From Marisediminitalea aggregata (GTDB lineage: Bacteria; Pseudomonadota; Gammaproteobacteria; Enterobacterales; Alteromonadaceae): a stretch of 64,000 nt of DNA. The DNA lies in NCBI RefSeq assembly GCF_900129565.1, contig NZ_FQWD01000004.1:124001-188000 (forward strand), read 5' to 3'. A model generated the notes under the pieces. That model searched no databases. It was not told the DNA's origin and was given only the letters and a program-made list of their open reading frames with translations. The position numbers were made by a program, and so were the translations under genes. Below, piece by piece: positions 27,911 to 37,295 of this stretch (the stretch's first letter is position 1; every line of letters starts with the position of its first letter).

Positions 27911-29029
27911 ATGCTGAAAGACTACCTTAACCAAGCACAAACAATGATTAAGAAACGGCCGCTATTGCTCGTAATAGTGCCCTGGCTTCTTTACGCTGCG
28001 TACTTAACACTGATTGCTGCTCCAAAGTATGAAAGCACAAGCCAGCTTGTTGTAAAGTCTGCCGATGGTGCAAACAACTTCGACCCGTCAGCGCTGCTTA
28101 TGTCAGGAGTGACAGGCGCCCCGGCATCCAATGAAAGCCAACTGGTTGTTGCATTCATACAATCGAATGACATGTTGCACTATCTCGACAAGGCTATTGA
28201 TTTAAGTGGTCACTATACCTCTTCAGAGGGCGACATCATTAGTCGCCTCGCTAGTGATCACAGTAACGAAGCCTTTCTGGAATATTACCTGAACAATATC
28301 GATGTCCTGATTAACTCAGACTCCAGTGTTATCGAGCTGTCTGTACGCGCTTATAACCCGGAATATGCCCAGTTAATCAGCAAGACCATCGTTAAACGCG
28401 CAGAACAATTTATAAACGAAATCAGCAATAACCTGGCAAAATCGCGCTTAGCGTTTGCACAAAGCGAACACGACATCGTGGAAGACAAGCTTCAGCAGGC
28501 CAAGCTGGCCCTCATTAATTTCCAATCAAAATACAATGTGTTGGATCCTACCGCAGAAGGAGCAGCCTTTCAGCAAATCGCATTCTCTCTTGAAGCCACA
28601 CTCGCTCAGAAGCAAGCTGAGCTGAGCACCTTGGCTGGCATTATGTCTGCCACAGCGCCGGAAATTGTGTCTTTAAAGCGCCAAATCAAAGCACTTGAGC
28701 AGCAGATCACAGAACAGAAAACCAAGATCAATGATACGCAGGGCAGCGACGCCAAACTCTCGATTAATCAGCTGATGGCACAATATTCAAACCTGCAGGT
28801 TCAGGTAGAACTTGCATTACAGGCCTATGGCTCATCATTAATGACGTTAGAAAATGCACGGGTCGATACCTATCAACAACTACAACATTTAGTTACTGTT
28901 GAGTCTCCAACGCTGCCCGATGACGCTACCTACCCTAAGGTAATTTACAACTTGGTATTGCTGGGCGTGTTGCTAAGCATGGCGTTTATTGCCATTCGCA
29001 TTGTTGTGGCGACTATTCGGGAATTATAA
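27911..29029 (+). CDS. kpsE: KpsE-like capsule export inner-membrane protein
   Basis: Polysaccharide co-polymerase family protein (PCP-3 type) that links the ABC exporter with KpsD. The 372-residue protein has a membrane helix near each end (about 18-38, PLLLVIVPWLLYAAYLTLI; and about 346-367, VIYNLVLLGVLLSMAFIAI) and a long helical, Gln/Lys-rich periplasmic part with coiled-coil character (about 175-290). Length is close to KpsE of E. coli (382). It begins 11 bases after kpsT and closes the export operon. Confidence 0.9.
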   Translation: MLKDYLNQAQTMIKKRPLLLVIVPWLLYAAYLTLIAAPKYESTSQLVVKSADGANNFDPSALLMSGVTGAPASNESQLVVAFIQSNDMLHYLDKAIDLSGHYTSSEGDIISRLASDHSNEAFLEYYLNNIDVLINSDSSVIELSVRAYNPEYAQLISKTIVKRAEQFINEISNNLAKSRLAFAQSEHDIVEDKLQQAKLALINFQSKYNVLDPTAEGAAFQQIAFSLEATLAQKQAELSTLAGIMSATAPEIVSLKRQIKALEQQITEQKTKINDTQGSDAKLSINQLMAQYSNLQVQVELALQAYGSSLMTLENARVDTYQQLQHLVTVESPTLPDDATYPKVIYNLVLLGVLLSMAFIAIRIVVATIREL

Positions 29030-29087
29030 GCAGATTCACACTCGAGGCTTCACTACTGCTGGATTTATAAGCTATCCCATCGCCTAC

Positions 29088-29109
29088 AGGTTGTCTCAAT
29101 GGACAACCT
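29088..29109. repeat. Short inverted repeat after kpsE
   Basis: AGGTTGTC and GACAACCT form a perfect 8-bp stem with a 6-base loop, 58 bases beyond kpsE. No T run follows, so it is not a classical terminator. Confidence 0.45.
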
Positions 29110-29130
29110 CTAGTATAAGAATGTCTACAG

Positions 29131-29164
29131 TGGTGTGTTCAATTCCAACAAATTGAACACACCA
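29131..29164. repeat. Perfect 14-bp inverted repeat before the peptide transporter gene
   Basis: TGGTGTGTTCAATT and its exact complement are separated by 6 bases (CCAACA), ending 32 bases before the GTG start at 29197. It lacks a T run. It could be a regulator site or a leader hairpin for the downstream gene. Confidence 0.6.
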
Positions 29165-29196
29165 ACTTACCAATAATAACTATACGGAACTCTGTT

Positions 29197-30726
29197 GTGA
29201 CAACAAATACATCTAACGACACCAGCTTCTTCGGCCATCCAAATGGTCTGAGAACGTTATTTTTTACCGAAATGTGGGAGCGCATGAGCTACTACGGCAT
29301 GCGTGCCCTACTCGTGCTGTTTATGACAGCGAGCTTGCAAACACAAGGTCTTGGCTTCACTGTCGCCTCAGCAGGTGCCATATACGGCCTCTACACCGGG
29401 GCTGTGTATTTTCTTGGGTTACCGGGAGGCTGGCTCGCGGATCGTCTGATTGGAGGCAAACAAGCGGTATGGTATGGCGGATTAATTATCTTCGCCGGAC
29501 ACATTGTGCTGGCAGTAGACCTTCAAAACCTATTCTTTGTCGGCCTTATTCTGGTAGCTTCCGGCACAGGGTTACTTAAGCCAAACATTTCAGCCATGGT
29601 TGGCCAGCAATATGACGACGATGACGGCCGTCGTGACAGTGGCTATGCGCTATACTATATGGGTATTAACATCGGTTCGTTGATCGCCTATCTGGTCACT
29701 GGTTACCTGCAGGAAAACTGGGGCTGGCACTATGCATTTGGTGCCGCTGCCATCGGTATGGGTTTAGGACTTATACAGTACTACTTTACAAACCGCTCTT
29801 TGGCTACAGAGTCAGTGGCACCCGCTAACCCCTATGTAGGTGCCGCAAGGCAGCGTGCCTGGTTATGTGTTTTAGGCGTGTTAGCAGTAGCCGTTGTGAT
29901 TATCATTCTGGCCCATTTGGGCACCATCGTAATCGAGCCAGTCGCGCTTGCTGAAAAAGTCGCTATTATTTTCACCGCTATATTCTTTATTTATTTTGGC
30001 TTTATCTACTTCAAAGGTCAGTTAAACGATAATGAAAAGCAACGTATGTGGGCACTGTTTTTAGTATGTGTTGCCTCTGCATGCTTCTGGTCTGGTTTTG
30101 AACAAGCCGGATCATCCCTTAATTTATTTGCGCAGAACTATACTGATCGCGCGCTTGAAAGTGGCTCATGGTTAACGTCATGGTTTGGAATGGACGCTAT
30201 CCCTACCGTATGGTTCCAGCTTTCTAACTCTCTCTTTATTATCATTCTGTCGCCATTCTTTGCCGCCCTTTGGATTAACCTTGCCAAGCGCATGATTGAC
30301 CCTTCATATACCATTAAGTGTGCAATTGGTATTGTAATTATGGCGTCAGGCTTCCTGGTCATGTTTATGGCATCCCAATATGCAGCGCAAGGACTTAAAG
30401 TAGCCCCTATGTGGCTAGTAACGACTTACTTCCTGCATACCGTAGGTGAACTATGCCTTAGCCCTGTAGCACTTAGTGCGGTCAGTAAATTGTCGCCGAA
30501 GCGTTTTGCAGGTCAGATGATGGGCGTATTTGTACTCACCTACTCTATCGGTAATATTATTGCTGGTTTGCTATCTGGTAATTTTGATCCTGAGAACGTG
30601 CAAGAAATGCCAAACCTATATCTTCAAATTGCACTCTTTAGTATTGCTATTGCTATTGTAATTGGTTTGATGAGCTTCAAATCAAGATTCTGGGAAAAAG
30701 CCGGTATTCAGGAAAAAGCACAATAA
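29197..30726 (+). CDS. POT family proton-dependent oligopeptide transporter
   Basis: Major-facilitator transporter that takes up di- and tripeptides with protons. The 509-residue protein has about 14 hydrophobic helices and the POT signatures: the E-x-x-E-R-x-x-Y-Y-G-type block (FFTEMWERMSYYGMRALLVL) and SGTGLLKPNISAMVGQQYDD. It resembles bacterial DtpT/DtpA proteins. Start is GTG with CGGAA upstream. It is separated from the capsule genes by two inverted repeats and is followed by a terminator, so it is probably a single-gene unit unrelated to the capsule. Confidence 0.92.
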   Translation: MTTNTSNDTSFFGHPNGLRTLFFTEMWERMSYYGMRALLVLFMTASLQTQGLGFTVASAGAIYGLYTGAVYFLGLPGGWLADRLIGGKQAVWYGGLIIFAGHIVLAVDLQNLFFVGLILVASGTGLLKPNISAMVGQQYDDDDGRRDSGYALYYMGINIGSLIAYLVTGYLQENWGWHYAFGAAAIGMGLGLIQYYFTNRSLATESVAPANPYVGAARQRAWLCVLGVLAVAVVIIILAHLGTIVIEPVALAEKVAIIFTAIFFIYFGFIYFKGQLNDNEKQRMWALFLVCVASACFWSGFEQAGSSLNLFAQNYTDRALESGSWLTSWFGMDAIPTVWFQLSNSLFIIILSPFFAALWINLAKRMIDPSYTIKCAIGIVIMASGFLVMFMASQYAAQGLKVAPMWLVTTYFLHTVGELCLSPVALSAVSKLSPKRFAGQMMGVFVLTYSIGNIIAGLLSGNFDPENVQEMPNLYLQIALFSIAIAIVIGLMSFKSRFWEKAGIQEKAQ

Positions 30727-30766
30727 CGACACCTGTGTTTTAAACACTGGCTGATTGCCTTACAAT

Positions 30767-30800
30767 AACCGCCGTGACGTCATGTTCCGGCGGTTTTTTA
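30767..30800 (+). terminator. Intrinsic terminator after the peptide transporter
   Basis: AACCGCCG and CGGCGGTT form an 8-bp stem with a 13-base loop, followed by TTTTTATT. It begins 41 bases after the transporter stop and ends just before the next gene. Confidence 0.85.
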
Positions 30801-30813
30801 TTAAGAGCACTTT

Positions 30814-31116
30814 ATGCAATTCTATTTTTCGACGCGCAATATTCCTGGTTTATCTGGCCTTCCTCTGGCAGAGCGTATGCGCTTACTGGAGCGGGCAGCC
30901 AAAAAACTTACTGTTCCGGAAAAGACTGTACTGAACATACTTAAACTGCTGGTGATTGTGCCAGCGTTTACACTGCTTCTTCGCGTAGCAGCCGACTGGA
31001 CGTCTTTATTGTGGGCGTTGCTAGTTTTCCTGCTGTATCCCATTATCGTGAAACCTGTACAATACTCATTAAGCGCTAAATATTTAGAATCGTTGTCACA
31101 AAAGGATAAGCAATGA
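30814..31116 (+). CDS. Small two-helix membrane protein, unrecognised function
   Basis: A 100-residue protein. The N-terminal 40 residues are amphipathic and basic ([20 protein letters not shown]), followed by two hydrophobic helices at about 42-60 and 65-83, and a short polar tail. It overlaps galE by 4 bases (ATGA), so the two are translationally coupled. I think it belongs to an uncharacterised Alteromonadales-type small membrane protein family, but no function can be assigned. Confidence 0.8.
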   Translation: MQFYFSTRNIPGLSGLPLAERMRLLERAAKKLTVPEKTVLNILKLLVIVPAFTLLLRVAADWTSLLWALLVFLLYPIIVKPVQYSLSAKYLESLSQKDKQ

Positions 31117-32132
31117 AAACAATACTTGTCACCGGTGGAGCTGGGTATATCGGCAGCCACACCGTACTGCAATTGCTGGAAGCAAACTATGATGTAGTCG
31201 TTTTTGATAACTTGTGTAATGCGTCACAAGAGTCGTTGCGTCGCGTAACGGCAATAACCGGAAAGCCGGTTACCTTTGTAAAAGGAGATATCTGCGATTC
31301 TGGCGCATTAGACCAGGTATTTTCAGAGCATGATATTCACTCTGTCATCCACTTCGCGGGTTTAAAGGCCGTGGGTGAATCGGTACAGAAGCCATTGGAA
31401 TATTACCAAAATAACGTTTATGGCTCGGTTAACCTTTGCAACGCCATGCGTCGCCACAATGTGAAAAACCTGGTTTTCAGCTCGTCAGCAACGGTTTACG
31501 GCGATCCTGTATCACTCCCTCTACGTGAAGACTCGGCCACAGGCCATCCGACAAATCCCTATGGTATGTCTAAGTTGATGGTCGAGAATATTCTTAAAGA
31601 TCTGTACAAGTCTGATGAGGAATGGAACATCGTACTCCTTCGTTATTTCAACCCGGTGGGTGCACATCCGTCAGGTCAGATTGGCGAAGATCCGAACGGT
31701 ATCCCGAACAACCTGATGCCTTATATCTCACAGGTCGCTTCAGGCAAACTGGCTCAATTAGCCGTGTTTGGTGACGATTATGACACCGTCGACGGAACCG
31801 GTGTACGTGACTACATTCACGTGGAAGACCTTGCAAATGGCCACTTAAAAGCCATCGAACGACTGTCACTGAACATGGGCCTGGACATCTATAACCTGGG
31901 CACAGGTCAGGGTTATTCAGTGCTTGAGATGATAGCTGCGTTTGAGAAAGCCTGCGGAAAAGCGATCAACTACAAAATTGCGCCGCGTCGGGAAGGCGAT
32001 GTAGCCGCATGTTATGCAGATCCAACAAAAGCCGCTTCCGAGCTGAACTGGCATGCGAAGAAAACATTGGAAGATATGTGTGCCAATGCCTGGAACTGGC
32101 AGTCACAGAATCCCATGGGCTACCAGGACTAA
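31113..32132 (+). CDS. galE: UDP-glucose 4-epimerase
   Basis: Interconverts UDP-glucose and UDP-galactose (some members also the N-acetyl forms), giving precursors for surface glycans. The 339-residue SDR enzyme has the NAD-binding motif [18 protein letters not shown], catalytic Ser-Ser-Ala-Thr in [10 protein letters not shown] and YxxxK in [15 protein letters not shown]. coli GalE has 338 residues. It overlaps the small membrane protein gene by 4 bases and ends at a strong terminator. Confidence 0.97.
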   Translation: MKTILVTGGAGYIGSHTVLQLLEANYDVVVFDNLCNASQESLRRVTAITGKPVTFVKGDICDSGALDQVFSEHDIHSVIHFAGLKAVGESVQKPLEYYQNNVYGSVNLCNAMRRHNVKNLVFSSSATVYGDPVSLPLREDSATGHPTNPYGMSKLMVENILKDLYKSDEEWNIVLLRYFNPVGAHPSGQIGEDPNGIPNNLMPYISQVASGKLAQLAVFGDDYDTVDGTGVRDYIHVEDLANGHLKAIERLSLNMGLDIYNLGTGQGYSVLEMIAAFEKACGKAINYKIAPRREGDVAACYADPTKAASELNWHAKKTLEDMCANAWNWQSQNPMGYQD

Positions 32133-32147
32133 GCTTTGTTCAAACAT

Positions 32148-32177
32148 AAAAAAACCGCTGATATCAGCGGTTTTTTT
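32148..32177. terminator. Bidirectional terminator between galE and mlaA
   Basis: A perfect 30-base palindrome made of AAAAAAACCGCTGAT and its complement has A and T runs on both sides. It serves the convergent galE and mlaA genes. Confidence 0.95.
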
Positions 32178-32193
32178 GATTCTTTTCTGCGCC

Positions 32194-33033
32194 CTATTTA
32201 GGTTCAGGCTCAGCCGGCAAGTCTTCTTCCAGATTGACATCATCAAACATCGACTCAAACTCTTCAAAGTCTTCTAACTGCTCTTCGTCAGGACCTTCTT
32301 CTACACTTTTACCGTCGGTAACCCTGAATTCCAGGTTCTGGAAATAGATATTTTTAACCATCTCATAGTCATCAACCGCGTTTTCTATTTGTCCTTCCTG
32401 ACCGAGCAGTTGTGCACGTCCTTCCAGAGCACTAATAGTAAATCGGGCTACGTTCATATTGCCTGTTAACACAGACAGTGGAAAATAAAGGTTATCGACC
32501 ACGTCACCGGTAAAACTACGAGCGTCTGTAGGGCCTCTGGCGGGCAGCATTACGAAGGGGCCCGTGCCCACTCCCCATACACCCAGTACTTCGCCAAATT
32601 CCTCTTCCTGACGTTGCAATCCCATCGCACCTGCGACATCAAATAACCCCACCACACCGACAGTAGAGTTAATCATAAAACGGGTGAAACTATCGAAAGA
32701 CGGACCCACTTTGCCTTGTAACAGGTTGTTCACCATGTTGCCCGGCTCAGACAGGTTTTCAACTGCATTGGACAATCCGGTTCTGGCAAAGCCAGGCATA
32801 ACCGTCACGTAGACGGTTGCAGCAGGTTTGAGTAAGAAGCGATCCAATACTTCCCAGTTTAAATCCCACATAACCCGGTTTATCGGTTCTAAGGGATCCC
32901 TGGGGTCACTTTGTGTTGTATTCGTTGTGTTTGTTGTGCTTGCCGTCTGTTCTGTTGAAGGCTTTGTTGCGCAGCCACCTACTAATGCAGCGCAAACAAT
33001 AAGAGCAGACAGCTTACTGTTAATCGATATCAC
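32194..33033 (-). CDS. mlaA: MlaA (VacJ) family outer-membrane lipoprotein
   Basis: Outer-membrane component of the Mla lipid-transport system, which removes misplaced phospholipids from the outer leaflet. A lipoprotein signal ends in LVGGC. The family core is visible (DPLEPINRVMWDLNWEVLD, YVTVMPGFARTGLSNAVENL, GVWGVGTGPFVMLPARGPTD). The 279 residues include an acidic C-terminal tail (about 255-279) beyond the core. It starts with GTG overlapping the ccmI stop (GTGA), so it is translated with the ccm operon. I recall the same ccm-vacJ adjacency in Vibrio. Confidence 0.95.
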   Translation of the reverse strand: MISINSKLSALIVCAALVGGCATKPSTEQTASTTNTTNTTQSDPRDPLEPINRVMWDLNWEVLDRFLLKPAATVYVTVMPGFARTGLSNAVENLSEPGNMVNNLLQGKVGPSFDSFTRFMINSTVGVVGLFDVAGAMGLQRQEEEFGEVLGVWGVGTGPFVMLPARGPTDARSFTGDVVDNLYFPLSVLTGNMNVARFTISALEGRAQLLGQEGQIENAVDDYEMVKNIYFQNLEFRVTDGKSVEEGPDEEQLEDFEEFESMFDDVNLEEDLPAEPEPK

Positions 33034-34271
33034 ATGATTTCCTTGTTGATCACTATCGTTGCGTCCAGAATATTGCCCTGAACAACTTCACTATTCATCA
33101 CGCCTTCTAAGTCACCGGTAACGGCTGGCGCCTCCTGATCAGCCGACACCCTGGCCATTAATTTGACTTCAGACAACTGCGCCAGAGAATAATTCGGTGT
33201 CATGGCATTTTCTTGCGTCAGCGTGACTGTTGCAGGTAACGTTGACAATGGCATTCTGAGCACAGCAGCAGGCATGCGATTGTCACTGTTTGCGTCCTGC
33301 GCAAACACGAATAAAAACCCGTTTTCAGGTAGCTTAGCTGCCAGTTCATCGCTGATACTAATTTCAATATTAAACCCTGTTAGTTGTTGTGCTTCACTCG
33401 CTGATTCGGGTGTCTCGCCCCGAAGCTGCGTCAACCGTGATTGCAGTTGCACCATTAACGGGTTATCTGCTGGTAGCAGGCCATCTAACTTATTCAAATT
33501 CGACGCCAGCACAGCCTCGTCGCCTAATCTGCCGGCGACCACAGCTAACATGAGGACCAAATTGCTGTTATCCGGCTCATCCTGCAATAGCGACGACAAT
33601 AACTGTCGGGCACTTTGTAATCGCCCTTTGTCATCACTGGCCATCAAAGCTCTGGCATAATTGGTTCTTACGTTACTATCACCCGGCGCATAATGAATGG
33701 CTTTTTCATAGGCTGCGAATGCCTGGTCCTGCTGGTCCAGCGCCATCCAAATGCGTCCTAAATACATCCAGCCCTGTCCGTCTTCTGGTTCCATTTGCAA
33801 CCGCTTTCGGATGGCTAACGTCAACTGCTGAAAGTCCTTCGGTGTAAAGTTCTCACCGTTTCCCTGAGCCACTTTAGTACTCAGACCGGGTAAAGCATCG
33901 ATTGCTTCCTGCGTTGCCTGCAATCGTTCCAGGTTGTTAGCCTGACTATAAGCCCAACCCCCTACTCCCAACGCAACCAATGCACCTAATAGTAATACCA
34001 AACCACCAGAGGTAACCGACCTGTTTTCTTCCTGCGCTTCATCAACCAATGCCACTTTTATCTCGTCACTGGCCTGTCGCATGTCCTGTTCGGTTAGCAA
34101 GCCTTCGGACACTTCGCGTTCTAATTCGGCTAATCGTTGCTTCACAACAGAGACATTGGCCGATGACACATTTTCCTGCTCTGCGCCGCGACGAAACCAT
34201 GGCAGTGCAATCACTATTAACAATACAGCGACTAACGCCGCAACAGACAATCCAAACTCTAACCAGGACAC
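33030..34271 (-). CDS. ccmI: Cytochrome c maturation protein CcmI
   Basis: Membrane-anchored TPR protein that holds apocytochrome c for haem ligation by CcmF/CcmH. The 413-residue protein has two N-terminal helices (about 5-24 and 88-108) with a cytoplasmic loop (VVKQRLAELEREVSEGLLTE), TPR repeats from about 155 (MYLGRIWMALDQQDQAFAAY), and a C-terminal periplasmic domain (about 295-413). It corresponds to the C-terminal part of E. coli CcmH, which is a fusion; here CcmH and CcmI are separate proteins, as in Pseudomonas and Vibrio. It abuts ccmH within one base. Confidence 0.93.
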   Translation of the reverse strand: MSWLEFGLSVAALVAVLLIVIALPWFRRGAEQENVSSANVSVVKQRLAELEREVSEGLLTEQDMRQASDEIKVALVDEAQEENRSVTSGGLVLLLGALVALGVGGWAYSQANNLERLQATQEAIDALPGLSTKVAQGNGENFTPKDFQQLTLAIRKRLQMEPEDGQGWMYLGRIWMALDQQDQAFAAYEKAIHYAPGDSNVRTNYARALMASDDKGRLQSARQLLSSLLQDEPDNSNLVLMLAVVAGRLGDEAVLASNLNKLDGLLPADNPLMVQLQSRLTQLRGETPESASEAQQLTGFNIEISISDELAAKLPENGFLFVFAQDANSDNRMPAAVLRMPLSTLPATVTLTQENAMTPNYSLAQLSEVKLMARVSADQEAPAVTGDLEGVMNSEVVQGNILDATIVINKEIM

Positions 34272-34714
34272 TACTTATCTTGCTCCAACATTGCTTCTGC
34301 TTTTGCCAGTTTTGCCGCCATATCTTCTGGGGGCGTGGTACGTCTGCGAAGAAATACGACTAATAAGGCGACAATCGAAAACAGAATAGGCGCCAGCCAC
34401 AACCACATGGTCACAGGCGTTACCGGTGGCTTGTAGTGAATAAAATCACCGTATCGCGACTTCATATAATCTATGATCTCTGCTTCGTTCTTGCCCTGTT
34501 TGATCAGGGTATATACCTTACGGCGCATATCGTGAGAAATCATCGCATCCGAGTCTGCAATATTCTGGTTTTGGCACATCGGACAACGCAGCTCTGCCGT
34601 CAGAGTCTGAAACAGCAAGCGTTGCTGAGGCGTATCAAATTCATAAGCCTCTTCGGTTGCTTGTGCAACTAAACTGGCAAACAGCAATGCGATAAAAAGC
34701 AGCCCTCGTTTCAT
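34271..34714 (-). CDS. ccmH: Cytochrome c maturation thiol reductase CcmH (CcmL)
   Basis: Periplasmic protein, anchored in the membrane, which reduces the CxxCH cysteines of apocytochrome c. The 147 residues comprise a signal helix (about 1-19), the redox motif LRCPMC (C-x-x-C) in ELRCPMCQNQNIADSDAM, and a C-terminal membrane helix (about 103-124). It is the short, unfused form. It overlaps ccmG by 4 bases. Confidence 0.95.
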   Translation of the reverse strand: MKRGLLFIALLFASLVAQATEEAYEFDTPQQRLLFQTLTAELRCPMCQNQNIADSDAMISHDMRRKVYTLIKQGKNEAEIIDYMKSRYGDFIHYKPPVTPVTMWLWLAPILFSIVALLVVFLRRRTTPPEDMAAKLAKAEAMLEQDK

Positions 34715-35304
34715 TGTGGTTGCCCCGCTAGTTCTTGTTGTAATTGATGGTAAAGCGGCCCTACTTTATTTTTCCACACCCGCTCGTTAATATCGCCGAT
34801 GTGATGCATGCGAATAACCCCGTTGCTGTCGATTAAAAAGTGCTCGGGTGCACCGGTTACGCCCAAATCGAGTGACGTATCACGAAATACATCAAAGATA
34901 TGAAACTGATATGGATTGCCAAACTGACTTGTGATTTCAACCACTTCCTGCTGCACCCGCTCAATAGTTTTAGTACCGAAATCCGGGTCTAGGTCCTGGT
35001 CGAAATACAAGCCCACAATGTTAACCTGCTCTTGTTCTACAAGCTGAGTCAGATAAGGCAGTTCAACGGCGCAAGTCACGCACCACACACCCCACACATT
35101 CAATAGCGTCACCTTGCCTTTAAACACATCTGGCGTATAGGTTTGCGCAGGGTTCATTAAATCAGGTAAGGAAAAATCCGGTACCGGCTTTCCTTTTACC
35201 TGAGAGTCCAACGCCCGCGGGTCAGAAAACAATCCGCTGAACAAAAAGCCAACCAGGATGACAAACGCAAGTAGCGGTACGCCAAACACTATCCAACGCT
35301 TCAT
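34711..35304 (-). CDS. ccmG: Thiol:disulfide interchange protein CcmG (DsbE)
   Basis: Membrane-anchored thioredoxin-like protein that passes reductant to CcmH and apocytochrome c. The 197 residues show an N-terminal anchor (VFGVPLLAFVILVGFLFSGL), the redox motif WCVTC in NVWGVWCVTCAVELPYL (E. coli has WCPTC), and the cis-Pro region VTGAPEHFLID. It overlaps ccmF and ccmH by 4 bases on each side. Confidence 0.95.
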   Translation of the reverse strand: MKRWIVFGVPLLAFVILVGFLFSGLFSDPRALDSQVKGKPVPDFSLPDLMNPAQTYTPDVFKGKVTLLNVWGVWCVTCAVELPYLTQLVEQEQVNIVGLYFDQDLDPDFGTKTIERVQQEVVEITSQFGNPYQFHIFDVFRDTSLDLGVTGAPEHFLIDSNGVIRMHHIGDINERVWKNKVGPLYHQLQQELAGQPQ

Positions 35305-37295
35305 GCACTTTCTCCTGCTATAACACTGCCGGGTGTTACGGCTTTTTTCACTTTTGCCAGCTTGGCCATGCGATAACGTCTGTCACTGATTGAACACACG
35401 CCGCCTAAGGCCATAAATACTGCACCCGCCCAAATCCAGGTAACAAAAGGCTTTATATAAACGCGAATCGCCCAGGCGCCATCATCCAGCGGCTCGCCCA
35501 TCGCGATAAACAAATCACGGAACACAGTAGAGTAAATACCCGCTTCCGTCATAGGCATGCGCTGCACGATATATAGTCGCTTCTCAGGTTCGAGGTGAAC
35601 GAGTTTCTCCCCGTCCTGATACACATCAAAAATGCCCACATCTGCGGTGTAATTGGGGCCGTTACGAGATTCTACCCGCTGGAAAGCAAATTCATAACCG
35701 CCCAGCGTTACCGACTCTCCCGGCACCATGCGCACATCACGTTCAACTTCGTAGTTACTCACCAGCGTGATGCCAATGATGGTTACTGCAAAGCCAAGGT
35801 GACCAAGGATCATCCCCCAGTGACTGGGCGTCAGCTTGCGAAGTCGCTCGAACAGTGAGCCCGACGATAACGCATTTACCCGCTGCAATACTTCCTGAGT
35901 CGTCGTAACAAGAATCCATGCACTTAACACCAGCCCCAACGCCGCAAAATACGTTGGTGCATCATAGCTAAAGTTAATCAGAATACCGGCGCTTACACTC
36001 AGTCCTAACGCCAGTAATATCGTTTTTTGAATTTGTGCTACTGGCTGATGCTTCCAACGCGTTAGTGGCCCAAGTCCTAACATAAAGACAAAGGGCACAA
36101 TCAACCAGGTAAACATCTGATTAAAGAACGGAGCCCCCACCGATATGGAACCCAGCCCCAGTTCTTTGTGCACCAGAGGTAACAGTGTACCCAAAAACAC
36201 CACCAGAGTAGCAGCGCACAGAAATACGTTGTTACCAATTAACAGTACTTCCCGTGAAAACGGCTGATAGCGCCCGGGGCTTTTTAGCTGCTGCGCGCGC
36301 ATTGCGTACAACACCAGGCTTAAGCCTGTTAACACAACTAATATGCCCAGTATGAACAGCCCGCGAGAGGGGTCACTGGCGAATGAGTGAACGGACACAA
36401 TAACGCCAGAGCGAACCAAAAACGTGCCTAACAAACTCAACGAAAAAGCGGCAATTGCCAATAGTACTGTCCACGACTTAAAGGCTTTGCGCTTTTCGGT
36501 TACCGCCAAAGAGTGCATAAGTGCAGTCCCGACCAACCAAGGCATAAACGAGGCATTTTCTACCGGATCCCAGAACCACCAGCCGCCCCAACCGAGCTCG
36601 TAGTATGCCCACCAGCTACCCAGTGCAATGCCTACCGACAGAAAACTCCAGGCTGCGATAACCCAGGGGCGAGACCAACGCGCCCAGGTTGAATCCAGCT
36701 GCCCTGAAATGAGGGCAGAAACGGCAAACGCAAAAGCAACAGAGAATCCAACATACCCCATGTACAGCATGGGCGGGTGAATGATCATGCCGAAATCCTG
36801 AAGCAGCGGATTCAAATCGCGCCCATCTACCGGGAAAAACGGCAGCATACTGTCAAACGGGTTACTGGTCAGTAACATAAACAGATAAAAGCCGATGGCT
36901 ACCATGCCTAGAACCGACAGCACTCGCGCTACCATCACACGCGGAATCCCTGAGCTAAAAATAGCCACAGCCACTGTCCATAGCGAAAGCATCAATACCC
37001 AGAGTAAGAACGAACCTTCATGACCGCCCCACACCGCCGTCACTTTGTAATAGACAGGCAAACGACTATTGGAATGTTGAGCAACATAATTCAGTGAGAA
37101 GTCATCGGTAACAAACGCGTAGGTGAGACAGCCAAAAGCAATCGCAGTAAATCCAAACAAACTTACTGCCAGAGGACGGGCTGTTGCCATCAATGCAACG
37201 TGCCCTTTCTGTGCTCCCCAGAGCGGATAAACCGCCAGTAAAATAGACGCGATAAGCGCAAGCACCAGCGAGATATTGCCAATTTCAGGTATCAC
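35301..37295 (-). CDS. ccmF: Cytochrome c haem lyase subunit CcmF
   Basis: Large integral membrane protein that attaches haem b from holo-CcmE to apocytochrome c. The 664-residue protein has about 15 hydrophobic helices. The tryptophan-rich haem-handling motif is seen in WGGWWFWDPVENASFMPW, with conserved histidines in flanking loops (VWGGHEGSFLLW, IIHPPMLYMGYVG). Length matches the family (647 in E. coli). It lies between ccmE and ccmG with one- and four-base overlaps. Confidence 0.97.
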   Translation of the reverse strand: MIPEIGNISLVLALIASILLAVYPLWGAQKGHVALMATARPLAVSLFGFTAIAFGCLTYAFVTDDFSLNYVAQHSNSRLPVYYKVTAVWGGHEGSFLLWVLMLSLWTVAVAIFSSGIPRVMVARVLSVLGMVAIGFYLFMLLTSNPFDSMLPFFPVDGRDLNPLLQDFGMIIHPPMLYMGYVGFSVAFAFAVSALISGQLDSTWARWSRPWVIAAWSFLSVGIALGSWWAYYELGWGGWWFWDPVENASFMPWLVGTALMHSLAVTEKRKAFKSWTVLLAIAAFSLSLLGTFLVRSGVIVSVHSFASDPSRGLFILGILVVLTGLSLVLYAMRAQQLKSPGRYQPFSREVLLIGNNVFLCAATLVVFLGTLLPLVHKELGLGSISVGAPFFNQMFTWLIVPFVFMLGLGPLTRWKHQPVAQIQKTILLALGLSVSAGILINFSYDAPTYFAALGLVLSAWILVTTTQEVLQRVNALSSGSLFERLRKLTPSHWGMILGHLGFAVTIIGITLVSNYEVERDVRMVPGESVTLGGYEFAFQRVESRNGPNYTADVGIFDVYQDGEKLVHLEPEKRLYIVQRMPMTEAGIYSTVFRDLFIAMGEPLDDGAWAIRVYIKPFVTWIWAGAVFMALGGVCSISDRRYRMAKLAKVKKAVTPGSVIAGESA

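Noticed and set aside
29030-29196. Classical terminator after kpsE
   Set aside because: Both hairpins in the gap lack a T run, so they are listed only as inverted repeats.
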